In this document: positions 19,896-28,411 of the stretch, piece by piece
Numbering within the stretch: position 1 is the first letter of the stretch
Layout: each line of letters opens with the position of its first letter
Assembly (NCBI RefSeq): GCF_014695375.1
Contig: NZ_JACJOG010000005.1
Location: forward strand, 62,001-126,000
Source of the DNA: Coleofasciculus sp. FACHB-T130
GTDB lineage: Bacteria; Cyanobacteriota; Cyanobacteriia; Cyanobacteriales; FACHB-T130
Direction of reading: 5' to 3'
Length of the DNA stretch: 64,000 nucleotides
Notes under the pieces: generated by a model
Database searches by the model: none
What the model was told of the DNA's origin: nothing
Seen by the model: only the letters and a program-made list of their open reading frames with translations
Translations under genes and position numbers: made by a program

Positions 19896-20825
19896 ATGCT
19901 TTACTTCACAGAAACAGAGAAAGCTAAAGTTCTAATTGATGAATATTCAAAACGCCAGCTTTTGTACTTAGATACGGAAGTTGCCGATTATAATACTCGC
20001 AAGCCTAAACTCTCTTTAATTCAAATATTAGATGACTTTACCGATGTAAGCGGAGATAGCGTTTGCATTTTAGATGTTTTAGATAATCCTGAAATTGCAG
20101 AAATCTTTATTAAAGAAATCATGGTTAATCCTGCAATTGAAAAGGTCTTCCACAATTCCAGCTACGATCTGAAGTTATTAGGTAAAACCAAAGCTAAAAA
20201 TGTAAGTTGCACCTTAGAGATTGCCAAATCAATCCCTTACTATTTATTGCCAGTACCAAATTTACAATTGAGAACTCTGGCAGAAAATCTGTGCTATTTT
20301 CCCAATATAGACAAAACCGAACAAAGCAGCGATTGGGGACAGCGACCGCTGACAGAAAGTCAGCTACAGTATGCAAAAATGGACCCGATTTATCTGGCTC
20401 ACGTGCATCAGCGGCTGTTGGAATTAACTCAATTGAGTAGTCCAGATCCAGAACAGGAAGATGTAACAGCTCTAGCCCAACGCTATCGAGAAATTGAGCA
20501 GGAATGGAAGTTGCTAGATACCGAAATTGACCACATCCAAAATAGGCTCAAAGCCGCAATGCAGGCACAGGAACTATCAGAGACGAAATATTTCCAATTA
20601 TCCAGTTATGAGCGAACTACAAAAAAGATTCCGTTTAACCAGTTGGCAAGAATAGCGGAAATTCATGGAATTGATTTAGAGTTTCCGGTAACGCTAACCC
20701 AAAATCTTCAGAAGGACTTAGGAGAATTGGTCGCGGAACTTCCCGTGGAAGAAGAGAAAACTACTATCTGGCGGTTGAATCCCAAAGAGCAGGAAGATGA
20801 AGAGGATGATGGGATTCCATTTTAA
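19896..20825 (+). CDS. RNase D-like 3'-5' exonuclease
   Basis: A 309-residue DEDDy exonuclease. The N-terminal exonuclease domain shows D26 and E28 in YLDTEV, D91 in HNSSYDLK, and Y159/D163 in the Y-x3-D motif YAKMDPIYL, the full metal-binding set. The C-terminal third (about 185-309) is a coiled coil followed by an acidic tail (DEEDDGIPF) and shows no clear HRDC domain, so it differs from enterobacterial RNase D. It probably trims structured RNA 3' ends; DNA substrates cannot be excluded. It starts with ATG and stands alone, separated by 129 bases from the GH13 gene. Confidence 0.85.
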   Translation: MLYFTETEKAKVLIDEYSKRQLLYLDTEVADYNTRKPKLSLIQILDDFTDVSGDSVCILDVLDNPEIAEIFIKEIMVNPAIEKVFHNSSYDLKLLGKTKAKNVSCTLEIAKSIPYYLLPVPNLQLRTLAENLCYFPNIDKTEQSSDWGQRPLTESQLQYAKMDPIYLAHVHQRLLELTQLSSPDPEQEDVTALAQRYREIEQEWKLLDTEIDHIQNRLKAAMQAQELSETKYFQLSSYERTTKKIPFNQLARIAEIHGIDLEFPVTLTQNLQKDLGELVAELPVEEEKTTIWRLNPKEQEDEEDDGIPF

Positions 20826-20954
20826 AGAATATTCTGTTAATTCAAGTAACTATCTCTTTCTTCCAGTCTTGGGATTCACCTTTTATCTGGAATAGCAGTC
20901 TGTTCTCGTGTGTAAAAGCTCGTAGCTAACCTTCGTATTCAAGGGGTTTCTGTA

Positions 20955-22937
20955 ATGCTTCCTGATTTATTGCATCGCAAACAGACACATTTCGTTTTGT
21001 GGCGTCCAGGAGATATTAAACCCCCTCCAACGCTTTACATCGGCGACTTCGCTGGAGATAATCCAAGCTCATTTGAAAATTTTCAAGAATTCGACTTAAT
21101 CCAATCAACAGATTTTCCAGAACTTTGGGAAATACCAGCGGAAAACTGCAATTTAACAGACGGAGAGGTTTATTTTTACTGGTTTAAAGTCCGCGACACT
21201 GACGCCTACACCAACACCCATCGAATTCTCTACTGCACCGATCCTACCGCTTACACGGTGGATCGGCGTTTCTCTGCACCGAAAATCCTTTCAGAAGAGG
21301 GAATGTCCGACCTAGATCCAGCTAGCGTCATCCTCTACCGAGATAAAATGCTGGTTCCGTGCGATCCGAAGGGGCAAACAGCGGACTGGGAAGGAGATAC
21401 GATAGAAAACCTACAACCGAATAATCGGCTAGTGATTTACGAGTTGCCCACTCGCTGGACTCGAATTCGTTCAACTGGGGGAATTCAAGAAGGAAACGGG
21501 ACTTTTCGAGACGTAGTTTCTCTATTTGTGGAAGAAGCGATCGCACCTACTTTTTCCTCAGTCCGCGCCTTACAAAACCGCGCTCATCTGGTGGAATTAG
21601 GTGTCAATGCTTTGGAACTTTTACCGCCATCTGATAGCAATCAAACAGATAATTGGGGCTATGGTACGGCTAATTATTTTGCAGCCGATTATGACTTAGG
21701 TCGCCCGGACGGTCAAGAAGCACCCACGGCTTCCACCGATTTAATCAATCTCATCAAAGTTTGTCATCAACACGGCGTGCGCTTTTTTGTTGATGCGGTA
21801 ATGGCTTTTTCTTACAACAATCCTTACCGCAACGTTAATTATCTAGAATTTTATATCAAGTTTAATAGTGGCGATCCAGAACAAGGAAATCGGGACGGAT
21901 TTGGCGGTGATTTGTTTAAGTACAACTATTGGGTAGAAGGGTATCATCCGCTTGCAGGTACGCGATCGCGTTTTGTTCCTGCCCGCGAATATATGAAAGC
22001 CTACATCGCCCACTGGATGGATTACTATCGGGTAGATGGTTTGCGCCTCGATAGCGTTAACAATATCGGCAATTATGACTTTTTACAGGAATTCAAAGAT
22101 TATGCGCGATCGCTTTGGCAGGAACGGGAAGGAAGCGGCGATAAATTTCTCGTAGTCGGTGAAGAATTAAGCGTACCGCTAGCTTTAATTTCACAGAATC
22201 GTCTCGATGGGTTGTGGAACGAAAAGTTTAAGCATATTATCCGTAGCGTCATTCTAGGACAAAATTCGTCTGATGAGCCTAGCTTTGAATGGAGCGTCCG
22301 CAAACTCATTGACTGTCGTAATTTAGGGTTTGCAGATGGTTCTCAAGCAGTTAATTATCTGACTTCCCATGATGTAGGAGGCTTTGGCAACGAACGCTTC
22401 TACAGCTACCTAAATAATAATCAAGTTTTTGATACAGAAAAGCGCATCAAGCTAGCATTTGTTTGTTTGCTCACTGCTGTCGGGATTCCGATGATTTTGG
22501 CAGGAGATGAATTCGCCGATCAAAATGACTTGCCAACTTCAGATGACCATAAAAAACAGGTTGATCCGGTCAACTACAGCCGTCTGACAGATGATTGGCG
22601 ACAGCGTATTTTCAATTATGTTTGTAGATTAGTGAAGTTTCGGACTACTTCTGATGCTTTAGCCGTAAATGACACTCATTTTATCCATTCTGACTTCAAT
22701 GAAGGCAAGCGAGTTATCGTTTGGCAGCGAGGCAAAGACGATCGATTAGTGATTGTGGTGGCGAATTTCTCCGAGTACGGGACTCCTCCAGGTTCTGAGT
22801 ATAAAATACCTAATTGGCCTGCAACTCCGGCAGGTAAACAGTGGAAAGAGATCGCGCAAGATCGTATGGTTCCTGCTGAATGGGTAGGCAGAGAAGGCAT
22901 CTTCCCGTGGGAAGCGAAGGTTTACGCGCTAGTTTAA
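20955..22937 (+). CDS. GH13 alpha-amylase family glycosidase
   Basis: A 660-residue alpha-glucan enzyme. An N-terminal beta-sandwich (about 1-105, E-set/CBM48-like) precedes a (beta/alpha)8 barrel. Catalytic residues follow GH13 order: nucleophile D366 in GLRLDSVNN, acid/base E403 in VVGEEL and the transition-state aspartate D473 in YLTSHDVGG. The C-terminal part (about 580-660) is an all-beta domain. No signal peptide, so it likely acts on cytosolic glycogen or maltodextrin. It is a general GH13 member; branching, debranching or transferase activity cannot be told from motifs alone. Followed by a hairpin at 22956-22984. Confidence 0.85.
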   Translation: MLPDLLHRKQTHFVLWRPGDIKPPPTLYIGDFAGDNPSSFENFQEFDLIQSTDFPELWEIPAENCNLTDGEVYFYWFKVRDTDAYTNTHRILYCTDPTAYTVDRRFSAPKILSEEGMSDLDPASVILYRDKMLVPCDPKGQTADWEGDTIENLQPNNRLVIYELPTRWTRIRSTGGIQEGNGTFRDVVSLFVEEAIAPTFSSVRALQNRAHLVELGVNALELLPPSDSNQTDNWGYGTANYFAADYDLGRPDGQEAPTASTDLINLIKVCHQHGVRFFVDAVMAFSYNNPYRNVNYLEFYIKFNSGDPEQGNRDGFGGDLFKYNYWVEGYHPLAGTRSRFVPAREYMKAYIAHWMDYYRVDGLRLDSVNNIGNYDFLQEFKDYARSLWQEREGSGDKFLVVGEELSVPLALISQNRLDGLWNEKFKHIIRSVILGQNSSDEPSFEWSVRKLIDCRNLGFADGSQAVNYLTSHDVGGFGNERFYSYLNNNQVFDTEKRIKLAFVCLLTAVGIPMILAGDEFADQNDLPTSDDHKKQVDPVNYSRLTDDWRQRIFNYVCRLVKFRTTSDALAVNDTHFIHSDFNEGKRVIVWQRGKDDRLVIVVANFSEYGTPPGSEYKIPNWPATPAGKQWKEIAQDRMVPAEWVGREGIFPWEAKVYALV

Positions 22938-22955
22938 ACTTACTCACCCTCAGAG

Positions 22956-22984
22956 GTAGAGACACGGCAGTGTCGTGTCCCTAC
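22956..22984. repeat. Hairpin between convergent genes
   Basis: GTAGAGACACG pairs, with a mismatch, with CGTGTCCCTAC around a short loop. It sits exactly between the converging GH13 and ArsR genes and resembles the dispersed GTAGAGAC...GTCTCTAC repeats of cyanobacteria. It may serve as a bidirectional stop, but there is no long T-run. Confidence 0.5.
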
Positions 22985-23557
22985 TTACTCAATACTGGTC
23001 TCTAAACGCCAATACACACCATTTTCCCGCTGCATCAGTTTAGAGGCTATCAACTCTCGTCGCAGAGTGGCGGAGTCAGGATGGTGGCGCTTGATGATTT
23101 CATTCACCTGAAGTTCTGGGTAATTAATCCCGATTTCAAATTGGTTTGCCAACCACTTGAGAATCACTTGGCGTTTTTTACGACTGGCAGGAATTTCTTT
23201 CAAGCGATTGCCTTCAAAAAAGTTTTTCAATACCTTGCTCTCCCATGCTTCCCCCTCTACATCTTGGACGAGAGAAGCCATGTTATCTGGGGTGAAAATC
23301 TCTTTGCTAAAGTTTTGCAGCGCCTCGCTATTGAGTCGATACAAGTGCGTATTGCCGTCAGGGCGCATATTCACCAAATTTAGTTCTTTCAGTTTACCCA
23401 AATGATGGGAGACAGTCGGCTCCTTCAGTTTCACAATCGCGGCTAATTCCTCGACGCTGCATTCCCGATTCGCCAGAATCCCCAAAATCTTTAATCGGCT
23501 TTCGTCAGCGAGAACCTTAAAGAAGCGTAGCAGGGTTTGAAATTCCGCTTTTTCCAT
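22985..23557 (-). CDS. ArsR-type regulator with DUF2087 domain
   Basis: About 190 residues from ATG 23557. The N-terminal winged helix is of ArsR type (ADESRLKILGILA; recognition helix KEPTVSHHLGKLKELNLV). The C-terminal DUF2087 domain (about 115-190) begins KKRQVILKWLANQF. No ArsR metal-binding cysteine cluster (ELCVCDL) is present, so the signal is probably not arsenic. The frame is open to GTG 23581, but that codon sits inside the palindromic operator, so ATG 23557 is preferred. The operator placement suggests autoregulation. Other targets are unknown; the M28 peptidase gene lies upstream on the same strand. Confidence 0.87.
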   Translation of the reverse strand: MEKAEFQTLLRFFKVLADESRLKILGILANRECSVEELAAIVKLKEPTVSHHLGKLKELNLVNMRPDGNTHLYRLNSEALQNFSKEIFTPDNMASLVQDVEGEAWESKVLKNFFEGNRLKEIPASRKKRQVILKWLANQFEIGINYPELQVNEIIKRHHPDSATLRRELIASKLMQRENGVYWRLETSIE

Positions 23558-23565
23558 CGTTTTAC

Positions 23566-23593
23566 TTCTAATTAGATGCACATCTAATTAGAA
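23566..23593. promoter_or_regulatory. Palindromic operator of the ArsR-type gene
   Basis: TTCTAATTAGATG and CATCTAATTAGAA form 13-bp perfect arms around two bases, nine bases upstream of ATG 23557. A further half-site TATCTAATTAG follows at 23597-23607. Position and symmetry fit an ArsR-family homodimer operator. Confidence 0.75.
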
Positions 23594-23630
23594 GCTTATC
23601 TAATTAGTTTTGCGGTATGCAAGTCATCTT

Positions 23631-24470
23631 TCACAGATGGCTAATGCCGGAAGCCAAACCGCGACAGACGCCGGTCAGAAAGTCTAAATCCAGGGTTTCT
23701 ATTGTGTCGCTCGGTTGATGGTAATGGGGATTTCGCATAAATGCTGTATCTGTCACCATCATTGCTTTATAGCCTAAATCCCAGAAGGGCGAATGATCGC
23801 TCAGTCGCGTTGAGCTGACGATTAAACCTTTATTCGGCACCGGCAACCATTCGCTTGGAACTCCAACTTTACGAATGTTGCGGCTAAGGTGAATTAGATC
23901 GGGAATGCTCGGCAAATTGCCAATCAAAGCAATGTAATCACCTCGATTCGGGTAAAAGCGTTCTAATCCGGCCGGATAGCGTTGCGAACCAGGGGCGGAG
24001 TTGCAATATCCCAGCATTTCTAAGGAAAGCATCAAACGAAGTGATTGTCCTTGTTGCTTTAAATCAGATGCATATTGCTGACTCCCTAGCATCCCGTATT
24101 CTTCCATATCAAAAGCAACCAATCGCACCGGGTATTTTGCAGGTTCTGCTGCGAAAATTCTCGCCAATTCCAATAGCGCGGCGACACCCGTGGCATTATC
24201 ATCTGCGCCTGGGGTTCCAGGTGCAGCGTCATAATGTGCGCCAATAAGAATCGGTGGCTTCTGATTATTTGTCGCCGCTGGTAGATTCAGAATGAGATTC
24301 TGATGATTTTGACCGCGAATGCTGAACTCGTGGGTTTCTACAGTTCCCCATTGTTGCAGTTGTTCGCGGATGTAATGCTGTACGTAGAAATGCCCCGAAC
24401 TGGCGAGATAAGGGTCGCGATCGCGTACTATCTGGGTGAGATGCGATCGCAAGTTTTCTTTTAAATCCAA
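23631..24470 (-). CDS. M28 family zinc aminopeptidase-like protein
   Basis: A 279-residue M28 metallopeptidase. Zinc ligands and catalytic residues are visible: H79 and D81 in GAHYDAAPG, D90/D91 in GADDNATG, the E-E pair 123-124 in DMEEYG, and a late histidine in LSDHSPFWD. No signal peptide is evident, so it probably acts in the cytosol. Start appears to be TTG 24470 with AGGAG about ten bases upstream; no ATG lies near. Its stop is 50 bases upstream of the ArsR operator region on the same strand, so read-through into the regulator gene is possible. Substrate unknown. Confidence 0.85.
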   Translation of the reverse strand: MDLKENLRSHLTQIVRDRDPYLASSGHFYVQHYIREQLQQWGTVETHEFSIRGQNHQNLILNLPAATNNQKPPILIGAHYDAAPGTPGADDNATGVAALLELARIFAAEPAKYPVRLVAFDMEEYGMLGSQQYASDLKQQGQSLRLMLSLEMLGYCNSAPGSQRYPAGLERFYPNRGDYIALIGNLPSIPDLIHLSRNIRKVGVPSEWLPVPNKGLIVSSTRLSDHSPFWDLGYKAMMVTDTAFMRNPHYHQPSDTIETLDLDFLTGVCRGLASGISHL

Positions 24471-24483
24471 TTGTCTATTGCTC

Positions 24484-24756
24484 CTAAGTTTCTAACCAAG
24501 CGCTCAAATCATTTACAGAGGAGAAATCCAACAGCGCCTCGCCCAAATCTTCTTACTGGGGGAATGGATAATTGCTGAATTTTAGTTTGTAGTTCGGGAG
24601 CGATCGCGCCAAACCGACGGGTAAGCTGATGCATAATCAATGCTACCCTTTCTCATTGCTGTCACTTTTGGCGGATATTTTGATAAATTACCGAACCTTG
24701 CATAATCTCCTCTCTAAATAATTGGCTAATCAAATCTTTTTCAAAGCCTGATACTG
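24484..24756 (-). pseudogene. Decayed Rpn/DUF4351-type gene remnant
   Basis: Reading the - strand from about 24756 gives G-F-E-K-D-L-I-S-Q-L-F-R-E-E-I-M-Q-G-S-V-I-Y-Q, then two stop codons, then E-R-V-A-L-I-M-H-Q-L-T-R-R-F-G-A-I, then after a frameshift E-D-L-G-E-A-L-L-D-F and S-V-N-D-L-S-A-W-L-E-T before TAG at 24484-24486. This matches the C-terminus of cyanobacterial Rpn-type (PD-(D/E)XK transposase-like) proteins with DUF4351. The nuclease half is missing. It is the only supported content of the 24471-24784 gap. Confidence 0.75.
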
Positions 24757-24784
24757 TTTATAGTATCTACCGCCAAGCCTGAGC

Positions 24785-25741
24785 ATGGAGATTCATCTGA
24801 TGACGACTTACGCTCACCGCTCATCGAACGCTGTTTGGCTCCCTTTGTCACTCTCAGCTTGGCAAGATACCTATCAAACGCTGCATTTGTGGACACAAAT
24901 TATTGGTAAAATTCGGTTAGCATTAGCCCCGAAAATCAACCATTGGTGGCACTCGACACTGTATGTCACCACCCCTGGACTTACCTCTGGCCCAATTCCT
25001 AACGGAACACGCAGCTTTCAAATCACCTTTGATTTTCTCGCTCACCAACTCAAAATCGAGACAAGCGAAGGTACAACCAAAAGTCTGGCACTTGCTCCTC
25101 GCTCGGTAGCTGATTTTTATCAGGAAGTGATGAACACCCTGAAGGATCTCGGTATCGAAGTGCAAATCTGGACAATGCCCCAAGAAATTGCCGATGCGAT
25201 CCCATTTGAGCAAGACCATCAACATCATGCTTACAATCCGGAATCTGCTCAACGCTTCTGGCAAATTCTGGTACAAGCCAATCGCATCATGACGGTGTTT
25301 CGCTCCCACTATATCGGAAAGTGCAGTCCTGTCCATTTCTTCTGGGGCAGTTTCGATCTGGCTGTGACTCGCTTTTCTGGACGAAGGGCACCTGAACATC
25401 CAGGGGGTGTACCCAACATGGCAGATTGGGTAACGCGAGAGGCTTATTCCCATGAAGTCAGCAGTTGTGGTTTTTGGTTTGGGGGTGGTTCAACAGAAGC
25501 CTTATTTTATGCTTACGCCTACCCAACACCAGAAGGATTCAAGGATTATCTAATTCAACCAGAGTCTGCATTCTATAGCCCGGAGCTGCAAGAATTTGTC
25601 CTGCCCTATGAGGCGGTGCGACAAGCAGACGATCCAGATACAGCCGTGCTGCAATTCCTACAAAGCACTTATGAGGCAGGGGCGAATTTGGGAGATTGGG
25701 AGCGAGGTGCGTTGGAAGATACTCCAGTAGTGAGAAAATAA
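24785..25741 (+). CDS. DUF5996 family protein
   Basis: A 318-residue soluble protein. Conserved blocks include WLPLSLSAWQDTYQTLHLW near the N-terminus, the HWWHSTLYVT segment, the RSHYIGKCSPVHFFWGSFDL core and a GFWFGGG stretch, which I recognise as DUF5996. The family has no established biochemical function. No membrane segment or catalytic signature is identifiable; the many aromatic residues suggest a ligand-binding beta-barrel, which is inference. Start ATG 24785; an alternative ATG lies 15 bases downstream. It follows the DUF4351 remnant and faces narB. Confidence 0.8.
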   Translation: MEIHLMTTYAHRSSNAVWLPLSLSAWQDTYQTLHLWTQIIGKIRLALAPKINHWWHSTLYVTTPGLTSGPIPNGTRSFQITFDFLAHQLKIETSEGTTKSLALAPRSVADFYQEVMNTLKDLGIEVQIWTMPQEIADAIPFEQDHQHHAYNPESAQRFWQILVQANRIMTVFRSHYIGKCSPVHFFWGSFDLAVTRFSGRRAPEHPGGVPNMADWVTREAYSHEVSSCGFWFGGGSTEALFYAYAYPTPEGFKDYLIQPESAFYSPELQEFVLPYEAVRQADDPDTAVLQFLQSTYEAGANLGDWERGALEDTPVVRK

Positions 25742-25866
25742 GGCGAGTCTGCGATCGCTTTTATTTGCATATGAGATGACATGATATGCGCTTTATTCAG
25801 TGCCACTTTATAGGGAATTGGTATTAGTAGATAACATATATAAAAAAGCTTTGTACTTGCAACTTT

Positions 25867-25893
25867 GTAGGAGCGCCCAGATGCACGCCCCTA
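25867..25893. repeat. Degenerate dispersed hairpin
   Basis: GTAGGAGCGCCC...GCACGCCCCTA forms an imperfect inverted repeat like the GTAGGGGCGCA-type hairpins scattered in cyanobacterial intergenic DNA. Confidence 0.45.
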
Positions 25894-25916
25894 TATTCGC
25901 ATATTACTTGATTAAT

Positions 25917-25952
25917 AAAAAAAGGGATACGGTAATGCCGTACCCTTTTTTA
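25917..25952. terminator. Bidirectional terminator, DUF5996 / narB
   Basis: A-run, GGGATACGG, TAATG, CCGTACCC and T-run form a stem with one bulged base, flanked by A on one side and T on the other, so it can act on both strands. It lies 66 bases past the narB stop and about 175 past the DUF5996 stop. Confidence 0.8.
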
Positions 25953-26017
25953 AACCTAAAAAAATTGAATTTCAAATACCAGAACTGAGAACAAATAACC
26001 TCAACTGAGCGGTTATT

Positions 26018-28309
26018 TTAAACAGACAAAGCGGAGGAAAAAGCCTTGGACTGAGTAGGCTGGAGTAGATACTCAGAGTCAACTTTTTCAGCAGTCAAGG
26101 GCACCAGTTGCACCGCACAAGCTTTCAGTTCCGGTTGCAGTGATTCGGGACAAGATTCGGCATGGGTGAGGGCGTTCGCTTCGGCACCATCTGCCCAAAG
26201 AGCGCCCCAGTGCATGGGGACAAAGGTAACACCGGGAGCGATCGCCTTGGTGACTCTGGCAGGGAATCGCGCCGTGCCTCGACGGGTTCGCACTTCCACC
26301 CAATCATTCTCCTGAATCTTCAGAGAAGCCGCATCGCGGGGATGAATTTCAATGAATGGCTGCGGGTGCATCTGCCGAATTTTATCAATTCGTCCGGTAC
26401 GGGTTTGGGTGTGCCAGTGTCCGTAAAGTCTGCCCGTCGTCAGAACAAAAGGATAATTGGGATCGGGCGGTTCTGCCAGCCCCCGCGAATGATAGGCACC
26501 AAACCGCGCCCGACCATCCGGTGTCGGAAAGCGAAAATCTGTGTAAAGCCGTTTTGAGTTTTGAGTTTTGTTAGCGTAGCGGTGCATAGCACATTTTGAG
26601 TTTTGAGTTGAAGAGTTTAACGGAGAACTCAAACTTGGGGGATCAAAACTACGATCGGGACAGGGCCACTGAAGCGGACCTTCTTGCGCCAGTCGTTCGT
26701 GACTGAGACCGCTCATATCGCAGACGCGATCGCGTGTCAACTTCACATATTCGGCATAGATAGACGCTGGCGTCTCGTAGGGAAATTTGTCTGCAAAACC
26801 TAAGCGCCGTGCGACTTCTGTAAATATTTGCCAATCGGGTTTGGCTTCTCCTGGGGGAGTGCGAAATGCCTGACACAGCGTGACCACTCGCTCGGAGTTA
26901 GTCATTGTGCCGGTTTTCTCGCTCCACTGCGCTGCCGGGAGCAAAACGTGAGCAAAGGCGGCGGTTTCAGTGGGGTAGTAGGCGTCTTGATAGACCGTAA
27001 AAGGCGATCGCTGCAATGCAGCTTTCGCACGTTCCAAGTCAGGTAAACTGACAGCCGGGTTCGTAGCGGCAATCCAGAGAACGCCCACATCTCCGGTTTC
27101 CAAACCCGTAATAATGTCCCACGCCGTGCGACCCGGATAGGGCGAAATTTGTCCGGCGGGGAGTTGCCAAAACGCTTCAAGTTCCGCTCGATGTTGGGGA
27201 TTTTTGACCACTCGATATCCGGGCAGAATGTGGCAAAGACCGCCGGTTTCCCGACCGCCCATCGCATTCGGTTGACCCGTCAGCGAAAACGGCCCTGCAC
27301 CGGGTTTGCCAATCTGAGCCGTCATCAGGTGCAGATTCACGATCGTTCGCACCTTGGCAGTGCCTTCAGAAGACTGATTCACGCCCATCGACCACAGAGA
27401 CAGCACGCGCTTCGACTGTGACCAGTATCGAGCTGCTGTTTCCAGGTCAGAGATGGAAATACCGCATCGTTCGGCGACCACTTCCGGTGGATAGTGCTGG
27501 ATGACTTCTGCAAAAGCTGGAAAATTCGTCGTGCAGTCCTCTATGAAATAAGTATCAATTGCGCCCCAACGCATCAGCAGGTGAGCGATGCCATTGAGTA
27601 GATCCATATCGGTGCCTGAGCGAATCGCTAAGTGCAAATCTGCTGCCTCAGCCGTGTTCGTCCGGCGCGGATCGACCACAATCATTTTGACGTGGGAATT
27701 TTTCTTGTGGTGTTTCCGCAGGCGGTTAAAAACGATCGGGTGACAGTCGGCGGTGTTGCTACCGATGATAAAAGCACAGTCGGTTAAGTCTAAATCTTCG
27801 TAGCAGCAAGGGGGGCCATCTGAACCAAAGCTTTGCATATAACCCGCAACGGCGGAGGACATACACAAGCGCGAGTTGGAATCAAAATTATTCGTGCCCA
27901 GACACCCTTTGAGCAGTTTCTGAGCAACGTAGTAATCTTCAGTTTGCAGTTGCCCGGAGCCGTACATACACACGGCGTCCGATCCTTGAGTTGCCAGAAC
28001 GTTTTGAATCTTGCTCGCGACGAGATCCAAGGCTTCCTCCCAGGTGGCGCGGCGGAAAGGTTCATCCAGGGAGTCGCGGATCATCGGATGGAGAAGGCGG
28101 TCTTTGGAAAGGGACTCGGCAACGGTAGCACCTTTGACACACACCATCCCGTGACTGGAAGGGTGCGCGCGATCGCCCTGCACTTTCCAGATGGGATTCC
28201 CTTGAGCATCCCGATGCGTTGGCTTACCGGCTTGCGCTGGAGGTGTCACCTCCAATCCACAGCCGACGCCGCAGTAAGGGCAAAGGGTTTTTGTACTGTC
28301 AGTTGTCAT
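26018..28309 (-). CDS. narB: Ferredoxin-dependent assimilatory nitrate reductase
   Basis: A 763-residue Mo-bis-MGD enzyme that reduces nitrate to nitrite with ferredoxin in the cytosol. The [4Fe-4S] cysteines are C10, C13, C17 (CPYCGVGC) and C57 (GMVCVKG). The cofactor-binding core includes [12 protein letters not shown] and GVNQSSEGT, and the C-terminal molybdopterin dinucleotide domain includes [12 protein letters not shown]. It is the last gene of the nirA operon, the classic cyanobacterial order. Unusual: between QWPCPDRSF and LYTDFRF there is a low-complexity loop coded by TTTTGAG heptamers (26552-26614). The frame stays open, so the enzyme is probably functional. Confidence 0.95.
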   Translation of the reverse strand: MTTDSTKTLCPYCGVGCGLEVTPPAQAGKPTHRDAQGNPIWKVQGDRAHPSSHGMVCVKGATVAESLSKDRLLHPMIRDSLDEPFRRATWEEALDLVASKIQNVLATQGSDAVCMYGSGQLQTEDYYVAQKLLKGCLGTNNFDSNSRLCMSSAVAGYMQSFGSDGPPCCYEDLDLTDCAFIIGSNTADCHPIVFNRLRKHHKKNSHVKMIVVDPRRTNTAEAADLHLAIRSGTDMDLLNGIAHLLMRWGAIDTYFIEDCTTNFPAFAEVIQHYPPEVVAERCGISISDLETAARYWSQSKRVLSLWSMGVNQSSEGTAKVRTIVNLHLMTAQIGKPGAGPFSLTGQPNAMGGRETGGLCHILPGYRVVKNPQHRAELEAFWQLPAGQISPYPGRTAWDIITGLETGDVGVLWIAATNPAVSLPDLERAKAALQRSPFTVYQDAYYPTETAAFAHVLLPAAQWSEKTGTMTNSERVVTLCQAFRTPPGEAKPDWQIFTEVARRLGFADKFPYETPASIYAEYVKLTRDRVCDMSGLSHERLAQEGPLQWPCPDRSFDPPSLSSPLNSSTQNSKCAMHRYANKTQNSKRLYTDFRFPTPDGRARFGAYHSRGLAEPPDPNYPFVLTTGRLYGHWHTQTRTGRIDKIRQMHPQPFIEIHPRDAASLKIQENDWVEVRTRRGTARFPARVTKAIAPGVTFVPMHWGALWADGAEANALTHAESCPESLQPELKACAVQLVPLTAEKVDSEYLLQPTQSKAFSSALSV
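26552..26614. repeat. TTTTGAG heptamer insert in narB
   Basis: Units TTTTGAG, TTTTGAG, TTTTGTT, then 21 unrelated bases, then TTTTGAG, TTTTGAG and a partial unit. They are translated on the - strand as loop residues (TQNSK...TQNSK) of NarB. Confidence 0.75.
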
Positions 28310-28312
28310 TCG

Positions 28313-28362
28313 TCAGTCGTCCGTTGCTAATTGCTAATTGCTAATTGCGATTAGCCATACTT
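28313..28362. repeat. Heptamer array between nrtD and narB
   Basis: TTGCTAA three times, then TTGCGAT and TAGCCAT, occupy most of the spacer upstream of narB. Confidence 0.7.
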
Positions 28363-28411
28363 TCATCGCTTGTTGGGTATTACCCATTGGATAATACCTA
28401 ACAAGCGATGA
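28363..28411. repeat. 49-bp inverted repeat abutting nrtD stop
   Basis: Two 20-base arms with a single mismatch surround nine bases. The arm ends directly next to the nrtD stop codon. No T-run follows on the - strand, so an mRNA-processing, attenuating or 3'-protecting hairpin fits better than a plain terminator. Confidence 0.7.

Noticed and set aside
24923-25453. 176-codon frame opposite the DUF5996 gene
   Set aside because: It is the antisense of a clearly conserved protein and shows no own motif.
25800-25988. 62-codon frame between DUF5996 and narB
   Set aside because: It runs through a dispersed hairpin and a strong terminator, so it is not a plausible gene.
27833-28330. 165-codon frame opposite the narB N-terminus
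   Set aside because: It covers the iron-sulphur cysteine region of narB on the other strand; narB is certain.
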